Shown here: one piece after another, positions 48,306-59,953 of the stretch
Layout: every line of letters begins with the position of its first letter
Position numbering within the stretch: position 1 is the stretch's first letter
NCBI RefSeq assembly: GCF_008831285.2
Contig: NC_045146.1
Span: forward strand, 22,399,703 to 22,463,702
Length of the DNA stretch: 64,000 bases
Source of the DNA: Nymphaea colorata
Lineage: Eukaryota > Streptophyta > Magnoliopsida > Nymphaeales > Nymphaeaceae
Reading direction: 5' to 3'
The notes under the pieces: model-generated
Database searches by the model: none
Told to the model about the DNA's origin: nothing
The model's input: only the letters and a program-made list of their open reading frames with translations
Translations under genes and position numbers: made by a program

Positions 48306-51300
48306 CCCAAAAGTATTTCAATTGGAGTTCTATGTTTAGATCCTCAGGTAGGTATTATATTGTGGAATGCAATCCTAGTCTGTAAAACATTCAATCCCTT
48401 TGGTTCAATCCATTTATCCTTCTAAGTAAGCACATTGTAACTCATTCATCGCAATTGAGGAATATTTCTTTGATTATATACTTTTAAAATTAGTTTGCTG
48501 TGGTATATTTTGTGCGCTTATGCCCAATGCTAGGTCAAAAGGGCTTATTCTTTACGTCTGTGGCTTCTTTTGTTGGACATATTTCCAACAATTTTGGCAG
48601 GCTTTAGGGCCTGGGCTTTTGCATTTCTCACGAAAGGAACTATTAGCATGGATTAATGACTGATTTTGCAAATCATCTAGGAAATTTAACTTTTATTCTC
48701 CTGAACCTAACCTTTATTTTTTCATTTTGTCTTCTTAAGAAAACTTCCTTTCCATATCTCTGCTTGATGAGATAGGCTGCTCTACTATTGGAAGTTACTG
48801 CAATAATGGCATTGAAAGAACTTATAGTGAAATCTACAGGCAGAATGCAGATACAAAAGCGAACCTTTTGTTCAAAATTATTGCCTGCTGAACTTTTTCA
48901 AATTATAAGAAGTTCCATCTGGCTGCTGTGGCTTCTTATTTTGTATGTTGTTGGAACACAATGGAGGAAAGATCTGTGATGCAAGCATCATCGAGTGAAG
49001 TTCTTGTATAACTGAAAGAGTTTCTTATTCAACCATTTTGGTCACAAAGCTTGTACTTGTGAACGAAGAATGATGCTGGGGGACAGAAATTTCGTGGACT
49101 TTTAAAAATGGTGTTCAGGTGAAGAAAATGTTGGTTTGTTCTTATCTTAATATCCTGGCAAATAGCAACAGATTATGAAGCAAAGGTGGCAATTAACAGT
49201 AAGAATGTTGCCTTGTATGAAAATCTTTACATCCTATGTTATACCAAATGATTAAAAATTAGTTTATACATGGATTCAGGTATGGTTTTTTTTTATATAG
49301 TGCTGCAACCATTTTGAGTATGAACACAATGATGGATTTGTCTTGGGCTATGTCACATGGGTACAGATACGGGCATGGATACGTGCTGGTGCAGACAGTG
49401 TGAAATATTTTTAGGAAAACTTGGGTGCAGGAGCACCACATATATATACATACACATATATATAGCAAGAGAGAGACAGAGAGCAACGATAAAACACACA
49501 AATTGATTGTTTATATTCATGTTACTATACAAAAATAAGAAAAATATACTAAAAAGTTACAAAAAATGAGTCACCTATGTCCAAGCCGTATCCATCATAT
49601 CTAGCTGTGATGACACAGGTACAGTGCTCTTCCATGCGTGTCCATGTGACGGACGTCTTGGGTTTTATAGATGGGTTATTCCATTTATTGCGAAGATTTC
49701 ACCTAATCAACAGAATCAATGACGTTTTTCTATTAGTTTACCTATGAGCAGATTTTGTATGTTCACCTACCTTTTGTCCAAGATTGTCCTTGTTTGCCAA
49801 TTGCACAAGTTCTAGGTTGCCAGCTTCATGATTCATTGATATGTATATCCATCGTAACTTATATCTTCAAGCACATTTACTGTACATTTGACTATATGTG
49901 TGCCATTGCTTGTCTCTTCATCATTACAACCTTCGTTCCATCTGCCTGGGCTGCTCCACATTCTACCGTATGTTGATCTCAATTCGCAGCACCTTGCAGA
50001 AGCTGCATATCTGCAGATATGGTAGCATGTCAGTCGTGTCAGTCTTCCTCTTTCTACATCTAACCTGGGTACTGGCATATGTAGGATTCTCTTTGAAGCC
50101 TCCCTTGGCTTTTTGGTAAATGGAGATTGGAAATGGAAGTCTTGCTATTTTTAATGTGAAAGGTCTGAAATAACAGCCTACATCTATGGCTGCAACTGAA
50201 ACTGATACTCAATTACCCATCAATGCTTAAGAATATGTGCGGCTTATCGATCACGCTGGACTTCCATTAAAGAAACTTGGTTCAACCATTTCTTTACAAG
50301 TTCGTCAATGTGCATTAGTTCACTGGCCTGTAGCTGGTCATCTTTTGTGGTGTCACGGCCCTGTAGCTGGTCTCTTTTGTGGTATGACGATGAACTTTTC
50401 ATACCGTTATAACTTTGATTAGTTCTTTCCTTGATGAACAAAGGAAAGTGTTTTCTGTGAACCCAGCAGACATAGTGCAGGTGTTTGTCAATGAAGACAT
50501 TCAAGTCTAGCAGCACTCTTATGATTAACCTTGTAGGATAATGTAATGAACGCTGAATATTGAACTTATGATGTCTTAACTTTTGGCACTCTTAGGGGGC
50601 TTACCATACAGGTGTATGAAACTGAACCTTTGGGCTGATCTTTGCTTCTTGAGTTGCAAGGAGCCTTGTGCTGTTACACGTCCACGAGTGCTGAAGAATA
50701 CTTCCAACGATGGAATGTATGAGGATGCTACGGTTATCTGCTTTTCTTTTTCCCCCATCCTTTAGTGATTTGTTTGTCTCAATCTTGCCTACTTTTTTAA
50801 ACCTCTCAAAAGTGTGTGCTGTGCCTTGAGCTGCCATATATGATCTCATTTAATGATGAGTGATATCCTGGATACTCTTAAACAATCATGCGGTCTCCTC
50901 ATCATCTACTACACTACGTGGCATTGCATCATTGCTTTCCTGATAATCAGCAGCAGTTTCATGATCTATTGGCACATATATGTGCCAAAGATCAGACACT
51001 GTCTCGGGGCCACATGCTTTTGGCCCTTTCGTTTTTCTTCCATTCGCGGAACAGTTTCTGGTTGGTCCTTTTTCTTACTAATTCCAATTTGAACCCTACA
51101 AGAACACTGTATACAATGATGAAAATGTATGAGAACAACAGTCAATGCTTAAAGAAATTGTTCTCTGAAGTAGATCATATACCAAATGGAATTGCAGTGC
51201 TACCTAGATTAGCTGTTTCCATTTATATTTTGTTTGTGACTTCCTTAATTGGTGCTTACTAACATGACACCATGGTTTACATTAAGCGGTCTGAGGTTCT

Positions 51301-52600
51301 AGGAGACAAGTTGACATTAAGAGGTTCGCACTGGAGAGAGCATTAGGCATGAAACACAAAAACGAGTCGTGGATGTTAATACGCCACCAAAGGAAGGCGT
51401 CATGGTTCTAATAGTGCCGCCTGTCCATTCAGCTACGTCATTCAAGCCTGCTTAATCTGGAGAGGTTAATCCTACACCACCTAGAGACGTTGTCTTGTTT
51501 GAATGAATGCTTTTATAGTAGCAAAACATCTTGGTGTTATATCATACATCTCGTGCATACCTTTGATTTAATCTTCAAGTGCAAAAGGTAAAGTAAGCCA
51601 TGTTAATCACATCCTCAAAGTTGAATATAGCACTTGGTGACAAGTCTATCGTGCAAACATGAGCATGTTCCACCTTATGATAGTTGTACGAAACCGCCAT
51701 ATACAAATAAATATTTTAAAGGACATGTTCTTCGAGCAGAAAAGTCATTCGTCTGCGGTGCATTTAAACTGCGAGGCCATTATTATGTACTCTCTGGAAA
51801 GTGTTGGAGTGTGGAGGCCGATCTCAATTTAATTGACTTTCCCCTTATTGGGTGTCAAAATTTTGTGGGTGAGTGATGTTACTATAATTTTCTGCTTTCA
51901 TGGTGGTGTTCCAAATTGTTGTTTCATTAGAAGGCCAACATATCTTGTAACTGTTCTAGTTCGAAATAGTTGGAACTCAATGTGGTTGTGAGTGTAGGAA
52001 GACATTGGTATTTCTAAACCTGGAAATCTTGGTGTTCCTGTGTATTCGTTTTCATTTTTTTTTTCTTGATATTGATACAGCGAAAAAATTGGATCTTGAT
52101 AGAATGTTGTTTGATCGACGGAATCACTTGTTATTTATTATTTCTTTTGATGGGCAAAGTTATTGTTTGTTCAAGAGATGATGTTAGAAGTTTATGCCAA
52201 GTGATAGCTTCAACCTGAAGGTCTCAAGACTCAACCCATACCGACTCCCAAATTCTCTCCTGGAAGCAGCAAGAAAGATTGTTGCTACACGTGCCATTCG
52301 AAAGCCTGCTTTTTGAATTCTCTTTCGTCTCTCGTCACTTCAAATGGTTCCTTCTTCAACCCCAGGATGTGATGAGTCCTTAAAAGTTAATATATATTCC
52401 ATTGTATTACCAGATGTTGTGAGATAGTTAAAAACAAAAAGTTTTGTCAATAAAAAATAATCATATCACACAAAACCGGGATGACATATCAAAGGCTCTT
52501 TCGGGGACAGTTCGGACATTTTGCCAATATTAAAGAGCCCGTGTGCTATGGTCAATTACTTTTTGAATAAAAATAATAATAATAATACGGCAACTTAAGT
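48306..52600. other. Intergenic region 3' of PEX16
   Basis: No gene recognised. Weak open frames at 48788-48979 (hydrophobic, ends WLLILYVVGTQWRKDL) and 50888-51262 (124 codons) match nothing I know. A MITE is at 49348-49654. A direct repeat of about 30 bp lies near 50326-50386 (CCTGTAGCTGGTC twice). Confidence 0.4.
49348..49654. mobile_element. MITE with 8-bp target duplication, same family as in HMGS intron 8
   Basis: GTCTTGGG at 49340-49347 is repeated at 49655-49662, enclosing 307 bases. The left end CTATGTCACATGGGTAC and the reverse complement of the right end GTCCGTCACATGGACA form the inverted termini with the shared core GTCACATGG. Internal GATACGGGCATGGATACG words relate it to 41284-41725. 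Confidence 0.78.
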
Positions 52601-52624
52601 TTCTTTGGGACTAAATACGAGCAG

Positions 52625-52660
52625 GTGGGCCCACGTGTGCAGAGAGGGAGCGGGCCCCAC
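52625..52660. promoter_or_regulatory. Two class I TCP sites and a G-box
   Basis: GTGGGCCCAC (52625-52634) is a perfect palindrome containing GTGGGNCC on both strands. It overlaps CACGTG (52632-52637). A second GGNCCCAC match, GGCCCCAC, is at 52653-52660. The cluster lies about 0.7 kb beyond the 3' end of the TCP gene in a GC-rich block (52600-53060). Confidence 0.45.
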
Positions 52661-52684
52661 GGTAGCTGCTGGAAGAGCAGGGGG

Positions 52685-52703
52685 GAGAGAGAGAGAGAGA
52701 GAG
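52685..52703. repeat. (GA)n microsatellite
   Basis: Nine to ten GA units in the GC-rich block downstream of the TCP gene. Confidence 0.88.
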
Positions 52704-52861
52704 CGAACCACGAGGCGCTCTGGTGGGGACGGGGGTGAGCTGGCACATTGTGGGGAAGAGAGCGACGCGGGGCCCAGCGGGAGCACCTAACCCGAGCAAT
52801 CACATGACCTCTGGTGGTGGTCCACCCAGCACGGTCCACGGAGCCCAATGGACCCCACAGC

Positions 52862-52892
52862 AAAAAAAAAAAAACACACACACACACACACA
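52862..52892. repeat. Poly-A followed by (CA)n microsatellite
   Basis: Twelve or more A residues, then about ten CA units. Confidence 0.9.
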
Positions 52893-53335
52893 AAGGAAGC
52901 GGGGCCCGCACCTCCCTTTTGACCACCGCGAAGCCCAAGGCCCCACCACTCCCTCCAACCAATGAAATGTGGGAGTTTTTCTTTCCAACCATTCCTACGC
53001 TGACACGTGCCTCCACTTTTGGCTCCACCTACGGGTCCCGCCCCACGCTCGGGGACGGGGAGGTCTGAAAGCCGCAACTGCCCCCTCACGTTGCTCAATA
53101 TTACAGAGGAACCATCGGTATGATTGACATGCATAAGGAGAAAAGAAAGGGGGAAAAACCCCAAAAAAAAGAAAATGAAAGTGGCTTTGGGATGAATCAA
53201 GTCAGTAAGACTCAGCTATTTGATTCGAGATACTCTTTTTATCCTTTTTCTTTCTCGCCCCCCCCCTCCTTTTTTTTTACATGAAATGGAAAATTAGAGA
53301 ACATACCAAGAAAGAGACGAAGAAGGAAGAAAAAT

Positions 53336-54364
53336 CTATTTTTTGAGGGTAATTCGGGAATGATCGCGGTTACCGCTGCGGTGGTCCTCCTCCTCGCCCA
53401 TGAATTGGTGGAGCTCAGCCGGCTTGACGTCCCCGCCGGAATCTTCCGTGGCTTCGACGGAGGCCGCCGGAGGAGGCTGTGCGGTTGAAGACCCGGCGGC
53501 CGAGGAGAGGTCGAGGTGGGGCATGAGGACGCCGTTGGTGGCGGACAGGAGGGCGGAGATGGGGCGGGCGGCAACGTTGACGAGCGAGGGGATGGGTGGG
53601 GCCGGGAACGTCCACACATGCTGGCCGGGAGGTACGGCGGAGGGTTGCGGGTGGCCGCCGACGGGGACCATCCAGATGGCTCCCCCCATCCCCATGGCGG
53701 CGTTGGGCAGCACCCTCTCCCCGCCGACCGCCCACATGGGCCCGCAGATGCTGTGCGACATCATCGAGGAGCAGAACGGGAGGACGGCCGGAGGTCGTTC
53801 GCCGTCGGTGGCGGCTGAAGTGCTGGTCTCGGAGCCCGCAGCGGTGGTGTTGAGCTTCCGCCGTCCCTTCTTGGAGTCGGATGACGCGGAGGAGGTGGAG
53901 CGAGCGGGGGCCGTGGAGGAAGAGGAGGGGTGGTCGGTGGGAATCTTGAGGATGCCGTCGACCGAAACGGCGATGGCCGGAACTGTTCCCGTGCCGGTGG
54001 CGGCGATGATGGACGGCTCGGCGTGCTCGAGCAGCCACCGGATCGTCTCGCCGTCGGATTTGTGGCCCAACTCCCTCGTCAGCTGAAAGATCCTAGCGGC
54101 ACACGTGGCCGGCATGCGGATCCGACGGCCTCTTCCCTCCACCTTGGTGTGTCTGTCCCTGTTGGAGCCCCGCGACCTCTTCACTGGCGCCAGGGCCGTC
54201 GTCCTGTTCCGCCCTTCGCCTTCTTCCTCCCCCTCACCACTCCTCTCCACCAACGAGTCAGGCTCCGGCTTCGGGAAAACCAGGTGGGGAGCCGTTATGC
54301 TGGTGCCTCCTCCTCCTTCCCCCTTGTCTTCGTCTTCCTCTACCTCCCGCTTCCGTATCTCCAT
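53336..54364 (-). CDS. Class I (PCF-type) TCP transcription factor
   Basis: Single exon, 342 residues, as is usual for class I TCP genes. The TCP bHLH-like domain runs from about residue 69: [20 protein letters not shown], then C88 and [20 protein letters not shown], then [20 protein letters not shown] and ends with [11 protein letters not shown]. The short basic region and the domain Cys (C88) mark class I; that Cys is reported to make DNA binding redox-sensitive. The acidic, Gly-rich N-terminus ([12 protein letters not shown]) and Ala/Pro/Ser-rich C-terminus are low complexity. Class I TCPs bind GTGGGNCC and regulate cell growth and division genes. The coding region is GC-rich, so long antisense frames overlap it and are artefacts. 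The first ATG follows a GA tract in the leader. The exact family member cannot be assigned. Confidence 0.95.
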   Translation of the reverse strand: MEIRKREVEEDEDKGEGGGGTSITAPHLVFPKPEPDSLVERSGEGEEEGEGRNRTTALAPVKRSRGSNRDRHTKVEGRGRRIRMPATCAARIFQLTRELGHKSDGETIRWLLEHAEPSIIAATGTGTVPAIAVSVDGILKIPTDHPSSSSTAPARSTSSASSDSKKGRRKLNTTAAGSETSTSAATDGERPPAVLPFCSSMMSHSICGPMWAVGGERVLPNAAMGMGGAIWMVPVGGHPQPSAVPPGQHVWTFPAPPIPSLVNVAARPISALLSATNGVLMPHLDLSSAAGSSTAQPPPAASVEATEDSGGDVKPAELHQFMGEEEDHRSGNRDHSRITLKK

Positions 54365-54367
54365 GCC

Positions 54368-54386
54368 AGAGAGAGAGAGAGAGAGA
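54368..54386. repeat. (AG)n microsatellite in the TCP leader
   Basis: About nine AG units immediately upstream (minus-strand sense CT) of the TCP start codon. Another CT tract follows at 54505-54515. Confidence 0.88.
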
Positions 54387-54389
54387 TGG

Positions 54390-57300
54390 ATGTGCTCCTT
54401 TCTACACAGAGAGAGATGGATATGCTTCTTCCTGTCCTACACTTTTTACCTGTCACCCGTGCCTATATGGCTTTGTAGAGAGGGAGGTGGGTTCGTTAGT
54501 AGTTTCTCTCTCTACAGATGGAGTATAAAAATGGAGGGGTTGGGGGGGCCGAGGGGGGTGGGGGGAGGATATCTAGGTATTGACTAAACGCGTCCATCTG
54601 TCTCCACCCGCCCCTCTCTCTTTGCTTTTAAATATTAACATCATCGTCGCCCACCTTTCCCCTTCTCTCCTTCATCTCCTTCTTCTTCGTCGTTAAACAA
54701 GGGACATGCTTGTGCTTCTGCTTCTGCTTTCTGCATCTACATCTCCACTTTTATTATGTGAATCAGATGACCTTGTTTTAAAACTTGAAATACGTGACAA
54801 GAAAGACGAGTGAACAACCAATTCATATGTTTAAAAGGGGATGATGGAACGGCTGCATGTCAGGAGAGCGTATTACGATATAGATCTTGCCTGGACCTAC
54901 CCATCGGCATGTTCTCCATGTTTGCCTAAAGTGCGGGGAGCTGACCCACCTTCGTTGCACTTAGGTCGGTTGCGACTCTACTTTCGCTGCCAATCACGGT
55001 TCAAAATTAATAAGCAATCCAAAGTAAGCTTCATGTGTGTCGGCAGCAACGAAGTATGACAATACGATCTTTTTTGTCCAAAGTAACCATCGGCCATGTG
55101 ATTCACACGACTGATCACTCATAAGAATCAACAACTTATAGCCATTTTGCTCAAATATGACGCATATATGTGACTTCAAGAAAAAAAAAACAAAAGTTCA
55201 ACATTTACCATCTTTGCTCAATTGCGATGCCTATGTATGCTTCCAATATAAATATTTGAAAATCAGCAGCTATTCACTAAATTTTTATATGTATTTTTCT
55301 AGTTGTAAAGTCTTTTTTTTTTTAATTAAAAACAGAGCACAGTTCATGCCATAATTTATGAAAAACATTTCAAACTTAAGCTCATTCCCGTCATCATATT
55401 GCGAGAGTTTGAACATATTGAAACAACTCAAACAATTCGGTTTTATCTCTTTTCATTAAATTAGATGCTCAGCTTTAGACATTGATGCGAGAGAGAGAGA
55501 GAGAGGATTGAAGTTATAAAAAGAAAGTTTTGCAATCTAACTTTATTATTATTATATATAGCTGATTTTCATCTTTATATTTGTCAGTTTTCAAAATTTA
55601 CAAAGATATGAGCACTGCACGTTAGCTACCAGCTCATCGTCTGTCAAACGAAAAGTTTCGATCGCCTTTACAAATTCAGTATTTTACAGCATCCTTCAAT
55701 GTGAACGGTGACCGCACAACAACCAAGCAAGAGTAGAAAACGGCCCTCCCTTAACAAATGGAAACCAATTGACGCCAATATCTAGAAATAATATCAGACT
55801 TTGTTCTCCATCAAGAAATTTCGTATTTGACAACTTAAAATAGAAGTTCATGTTTTCACCTTCTCTTTAACAACTCAATCAATTGGAACGAGGAATGTTC
55901 ATTGTGTGCTTGCAACAGACGACATACCGTCAACTTGGTGACATACAAGTCATGATCAAGAGTTTGAATATCTCATTGCCTACTACTTGCTCCCTTTTTC
56001 TTTTGAACAATTGAGTTGGATTTACGATTGGTACTTTGTAGATCCAAACCCGTATATATCCTCACTCAATTAGGCATTTAAATGTCCCTTGATAGAGAAC
56101 CATTTGCATGATCCCTAGACAAAAGGTTGCCTAACTTCTGCTGCAGTTGAAGAGAGGACGCTATGATTTCCACCCTTTTTACTTGTTTTAGATCTTTAGA
56201 AATCTTCTCTTTTCACCGAAACCCATTTGCAAAATAAATAGATGAAAACAAGAAATCTAGGTGTTTGTAACGAAAATATATCGATGGCTTTAGCTAGGGA
56301 AAAAATGTCATTTCCCAATGAAACAGAATAACCAATATAATAAGGGTCCAAATTCCTCTTGTCCTCACAGTCATGGGCTGCATCAAGATTGGGTGGCGGA
56401 CTATACACCCGTCAACTAAAGTATTACAATCTCACAGTTTACCGTTCAGAAGAGTAGAATGGGATCGATGACACGCCTTCTATAGCACTGTCTGCCTAAC
56501 CAGCCATGCTACATCATTTTTTAATCCAGTGCCAGAATTTGAGCGGCCTTTTTGTAGACTTGCACACTGAGTAATTAAATCTGAAAATAGTTTCCTAGGG
56601 AAACAATTTCTTACAAACAAAGCAGATGAATTCACTGAATTACTTGTCATGGCTGGAGAAGCGCGATGTATGTGGGACGGACCAAGGTGTCAGACTAACG
56701 TAAGTCTTCTTCCCTCCCATAGACCTGTCATGGTTTCAAAGTATCTGGTTGTCGCCTGTGGTTATACAATGCATCCATGGAGCTGGCACTGCTAGGTGTC
56801 TTTTCCAGGGACCCACACAATTTATGCAAGAATTTATGGTACGATGCCTTCCGTCTTCATCTTCCTTAGAAACTTCCGCTCTCTCTGGTTTTTCGTCATT
56901 GTTTTTTCTTCTTTCTCTCTTTTAAGTACTTCTTAAGGTGGGGAAGTTCTGAGAAAACTTTTAGATGGACAACCATTCATTGCTACTCATGCTTCCAATA
57001 TATTGTAAACGAATAAAACGAAGATCTAAGTAGTTATTTATTTTCTGATTCCTGTCAGTTGATGCCTGTAACTGTACAATCAGCAACTATGCATTAAAGA
57101 GAGACCTATTGTTCCTTCCAGTTAGTTTCCTTGTAAAAGGAAACAAAATTAGCTGGCTGTTCTGTAGTTTGTATAATTGTATCCCCATTATTTTACGATG
57201 ACTAAACTTCCGCAAGATTTTGCAGGTGATTCTGAGCTCTTGACAGACTCGTTCTTCTTCCTTCCATGAGTTCTGTTGCTTTCTCAACGATATCAATGCG

Positions 57301-59700
57301 ACTTGATTCGATATTGGTCTTTGAATTTATCATTTTGGCTGCCAAGAAACCTTGGCCATGAGCGCTAAGATACCTTCATTTCTATTTTCCTGCAGATTCC
57401 AGAAGACCAGATGGGATGACAAGATCCATTCCTCTCCATTCTTTTACTACCAAGATGGACTTTCCGCCATTTCCTCGCTAGTTGCTGAAACGATTTGCCC
57501 TTGAGTTGTCTAATGTCAAAGTCTCTGCATATACAGCCGTTAGATTTTCTCTAGTTCTTCTTTTATGGTCTTAGTCCGAGAACTAGATTTAGCATTTGAT
57601 TTGCTGAAGTGAAAAGGAATTCCATATTAAAATCCAAATTCCATACAAACAAAAGCATTCAAGAATTGACCTGCCCTTGTAGGCTTCTGTGGGCAGTTGC
57701 ACATGCAGCCCAACACAATTTGTTTGTTTACATATTGGTTGTCTCCAACCATTTGCTTATTCATATATTGGTGCTCCTCATTCATTAACTTACCACCCCA
57801 TAATCATCTCATTGCGTATTTAAAGAGTCTAGGATCTTTTAAATTAGTGTTCATCAGCCAAAAAATTTCTGACTCGGCCGCCGCCACTTCTGACCAACAG
57901 GAATTGAATGCCTAAGCAGATTCTTGCACTTGTAACTATATATTCTTTTTTTTTTTTTTACAAATGCATTTACAGTAAACATAAAGAATTATAGATTACA
58001 TTATAAGAAAATCTTAAAGTCTTGTCTCACGTGGATAAATATTAAAACTCCTTTGCCCAAGTTGCCTGCCTCTAAGCTTTAGAGAGAATGACCTCACACT
58101 CTTGTGTAATGGACCACAAGGGCTGGCCTTCATTTCTTTCTTCTTGTTCTTGCTCTCTGTAATAGACCTTCAACTATAGACAACACGATGAGTTTCAACG
58201 TTCAAATTTTTAAATTCGACGTAACGTTCGACTCGGCCAAGGTTGGCGGCGGCACGGGTGGGAGTTCCAAGCCCACCGAAGCCTAAGAAAGTGGAACCTT
58301 TTGCTCTTTGCATGTGTGGGTCCATGGATGTAAACTTTCGCACTGGTCCCCATTGTACCAGGCCAAACAAGATTTTATCGGATTGGATCGAGACGATTGA
58401 TTAGAATTAATGTCATGTTTACCATGTTGATTATCATAATCTTGATGCTAATTCTTGCGAGTTTGGCCTAATTGGTTGGTGAAAGTAGTGACGCCCACAA
58501 GAATCAAACTGCAGTAGCATGGCCCCGGGTGGATCCCCGTGGGTCAATCTACCCTTGCCATGTTGCATCTTCCGGCTTTTTGGTCGGATTTTGTGGGGCG
58601 AAAGAGCTCCAGGTCCAACCCGGCATTTCACCATACAAGAAGGGTCTAATCATGCAAATGCAAAGTCTTTTTACTTTTCAATACTAAAACAACAACACAT
58701 AAATGCAAAATTTAACAACTATAAGCATCCCCCAAGCTTCTATAACATTATGGAATCAAGTCTAATCAGATTAGGGTTGTCAACGAGAAGGAAAATCAAG
58801 CAACCATTGTTCATTTGGGCATGTCACAGGCTTCTAGATTCATCCCCAAGCTGGTTAATCAAAGGTAGGCCGTATGTTTAACTAAGCCTAAATATCAAGT
58901 GAATATTTAGCTTCGATATATATAGTTCGTTCATTATTTATATTTCAAATGCAATCTGTCATGTGTTTTTGTTTATATAGGTAGTCCATCCGTTACATAT
59001 ATTTCAAATGCATGATGTCCATTTATATTTCAAATCAGGAAAATGTCAGCAAAGCTCGATAGGCGCATTAAATTGTGAAATGAGTATAGGCTTCTTTGCT
59101 TACTATTCTTCCAAGTGCAATATGTTGGATTTTTTGGTTACAAAAAAAGTGAGACATCTACGCACCATTAAAAGATGCAATTTACTGCGTATATTTCAAG
59201 ACATAATGATATTACCAAGTTCACTAACTTCTTGTATGTGACAATTTTTAAAAAATTGTCTATTTTTTATATTTTATTTTTTTAAGCTTGCTGCTGCTAT
59301 TCTCTGTCACAAATAGGATTTTGTATATATATCATTGTTTGAAAATGACAAGAAAATTTACCATCATGCTTTGTTATGTAATGGAGACATGACGTGTGTG
59401 TGCGTGCGTGCATGCGTGTTTTCTGATGCATGTGTTGGTAGAGGATAAGGCCATATTGGGTAATGTGGGTCCGGACCAAGTTGGATCGTCAGGGACACAA
59501 AGACCACTGACCGGCATGCAGTTGGTGGGCTATGGACCCACTTTTGCAGTACTGGGAACAATATGGCCCACTAAAAGATTGATACGTCGGCCTCATCCTC
59601 CCTGCTGGTCCACACTCTCTACCTCAACTTGTGGCCCGGGTTAGATACAAGTCCCAAATCTATATAGGTAAACGCTATCAGTGCCAGCCCTACACTACAT
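54390..59700. other. TCP promoter and gene-free AT-rich DNA
   Basis: The first few hundred bases (with a GGGGGG/GGGGTGGGG stretch at 54535-54570) are the TCP promoter. Beyond that, only short frames with no recognisable content were seen. A GA tract lies at 55488-55505. A partial reverse SINE-like copy D at 56380-56480 shows CGTCAACTAAAGTATTAC and CCGTTCAGAAG blocks. Confidence 0.45.
56380..56480 (-). mobile_element. SINE-like dispersed repeat, copy D (partial)
   Basis: The reverse complement contains AAACTGTGAGATTGTAATAC and TTAGTTGACGGGTGTATAG, matching the 3' half of copy B. The 5' half is not recognisable. Confidence 0.35.
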
Positions 59701-59703
59701 GGG

Positions 59704-59870
59704 CAGTGGCGGAGCTACGTTTAAGCTGGTGTGGGCCGCAACAACCCATTAAAACTCTTATATTTATATATCAAAACCCTTCTTTTATTTTTTTCTTATT
59801 TACATATAAGTGCCTCTTAAAATTTAAGCTCATAATGCTCGGTAACTATAAATTTTTTGCTCCGCCACTG
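59704..59870. mobile_element. Short MITE with 12-bp terminal inverted repeats
   Basis: CAGTGGCGGAGC at 59704-59715 and its exact reverse complement GCTCCGCCACTG at 59859-59870 enclose an AT-rich 167-bp element. CAGTGGCGGAGC is a recurrent transposon terminus in plant genomes. The flanks (TACATGGG, GATGTGTG) do not give a clear target duplication. Confidence 0.7.
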
Positions 59871-59881
59871 GATGTGTGTTT

Positions 59882-59953
59882 GACAAACTACCAAACACGC
59901 CCATAGGTACATGTTTAGACAAACTACCAAACACGCTCATAGGTACATGTTTA
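59882..59953. repeat. 36-bp tandem duplication next to the MITE
   Basis: A unit starting GACAAACTACCAAACACG and ending AGGTACATGTTTA occurs twice with one base difference, beginning 12 bases after the MITE. Confidence 0.9.

Noticed and set aside
52552..53200. Minus-strand frames of 137-158 codons with CVCVCVFFFL
   Set aside because: They are created by translating the CA and poly-A microsatellite and the GA tract in a GC-rich stretch.
53400..54478. Long plus-strand open frames (228 and 182 codons) and a 207-codon minus frame over the TCP gene
   Set aside because: They overlap a clear TCP transcription factor in a GC-rich exon, where stop codons are rare in all frames. Their peptides are low complexity (Arg/Gly/Pro-rich) and match no family.
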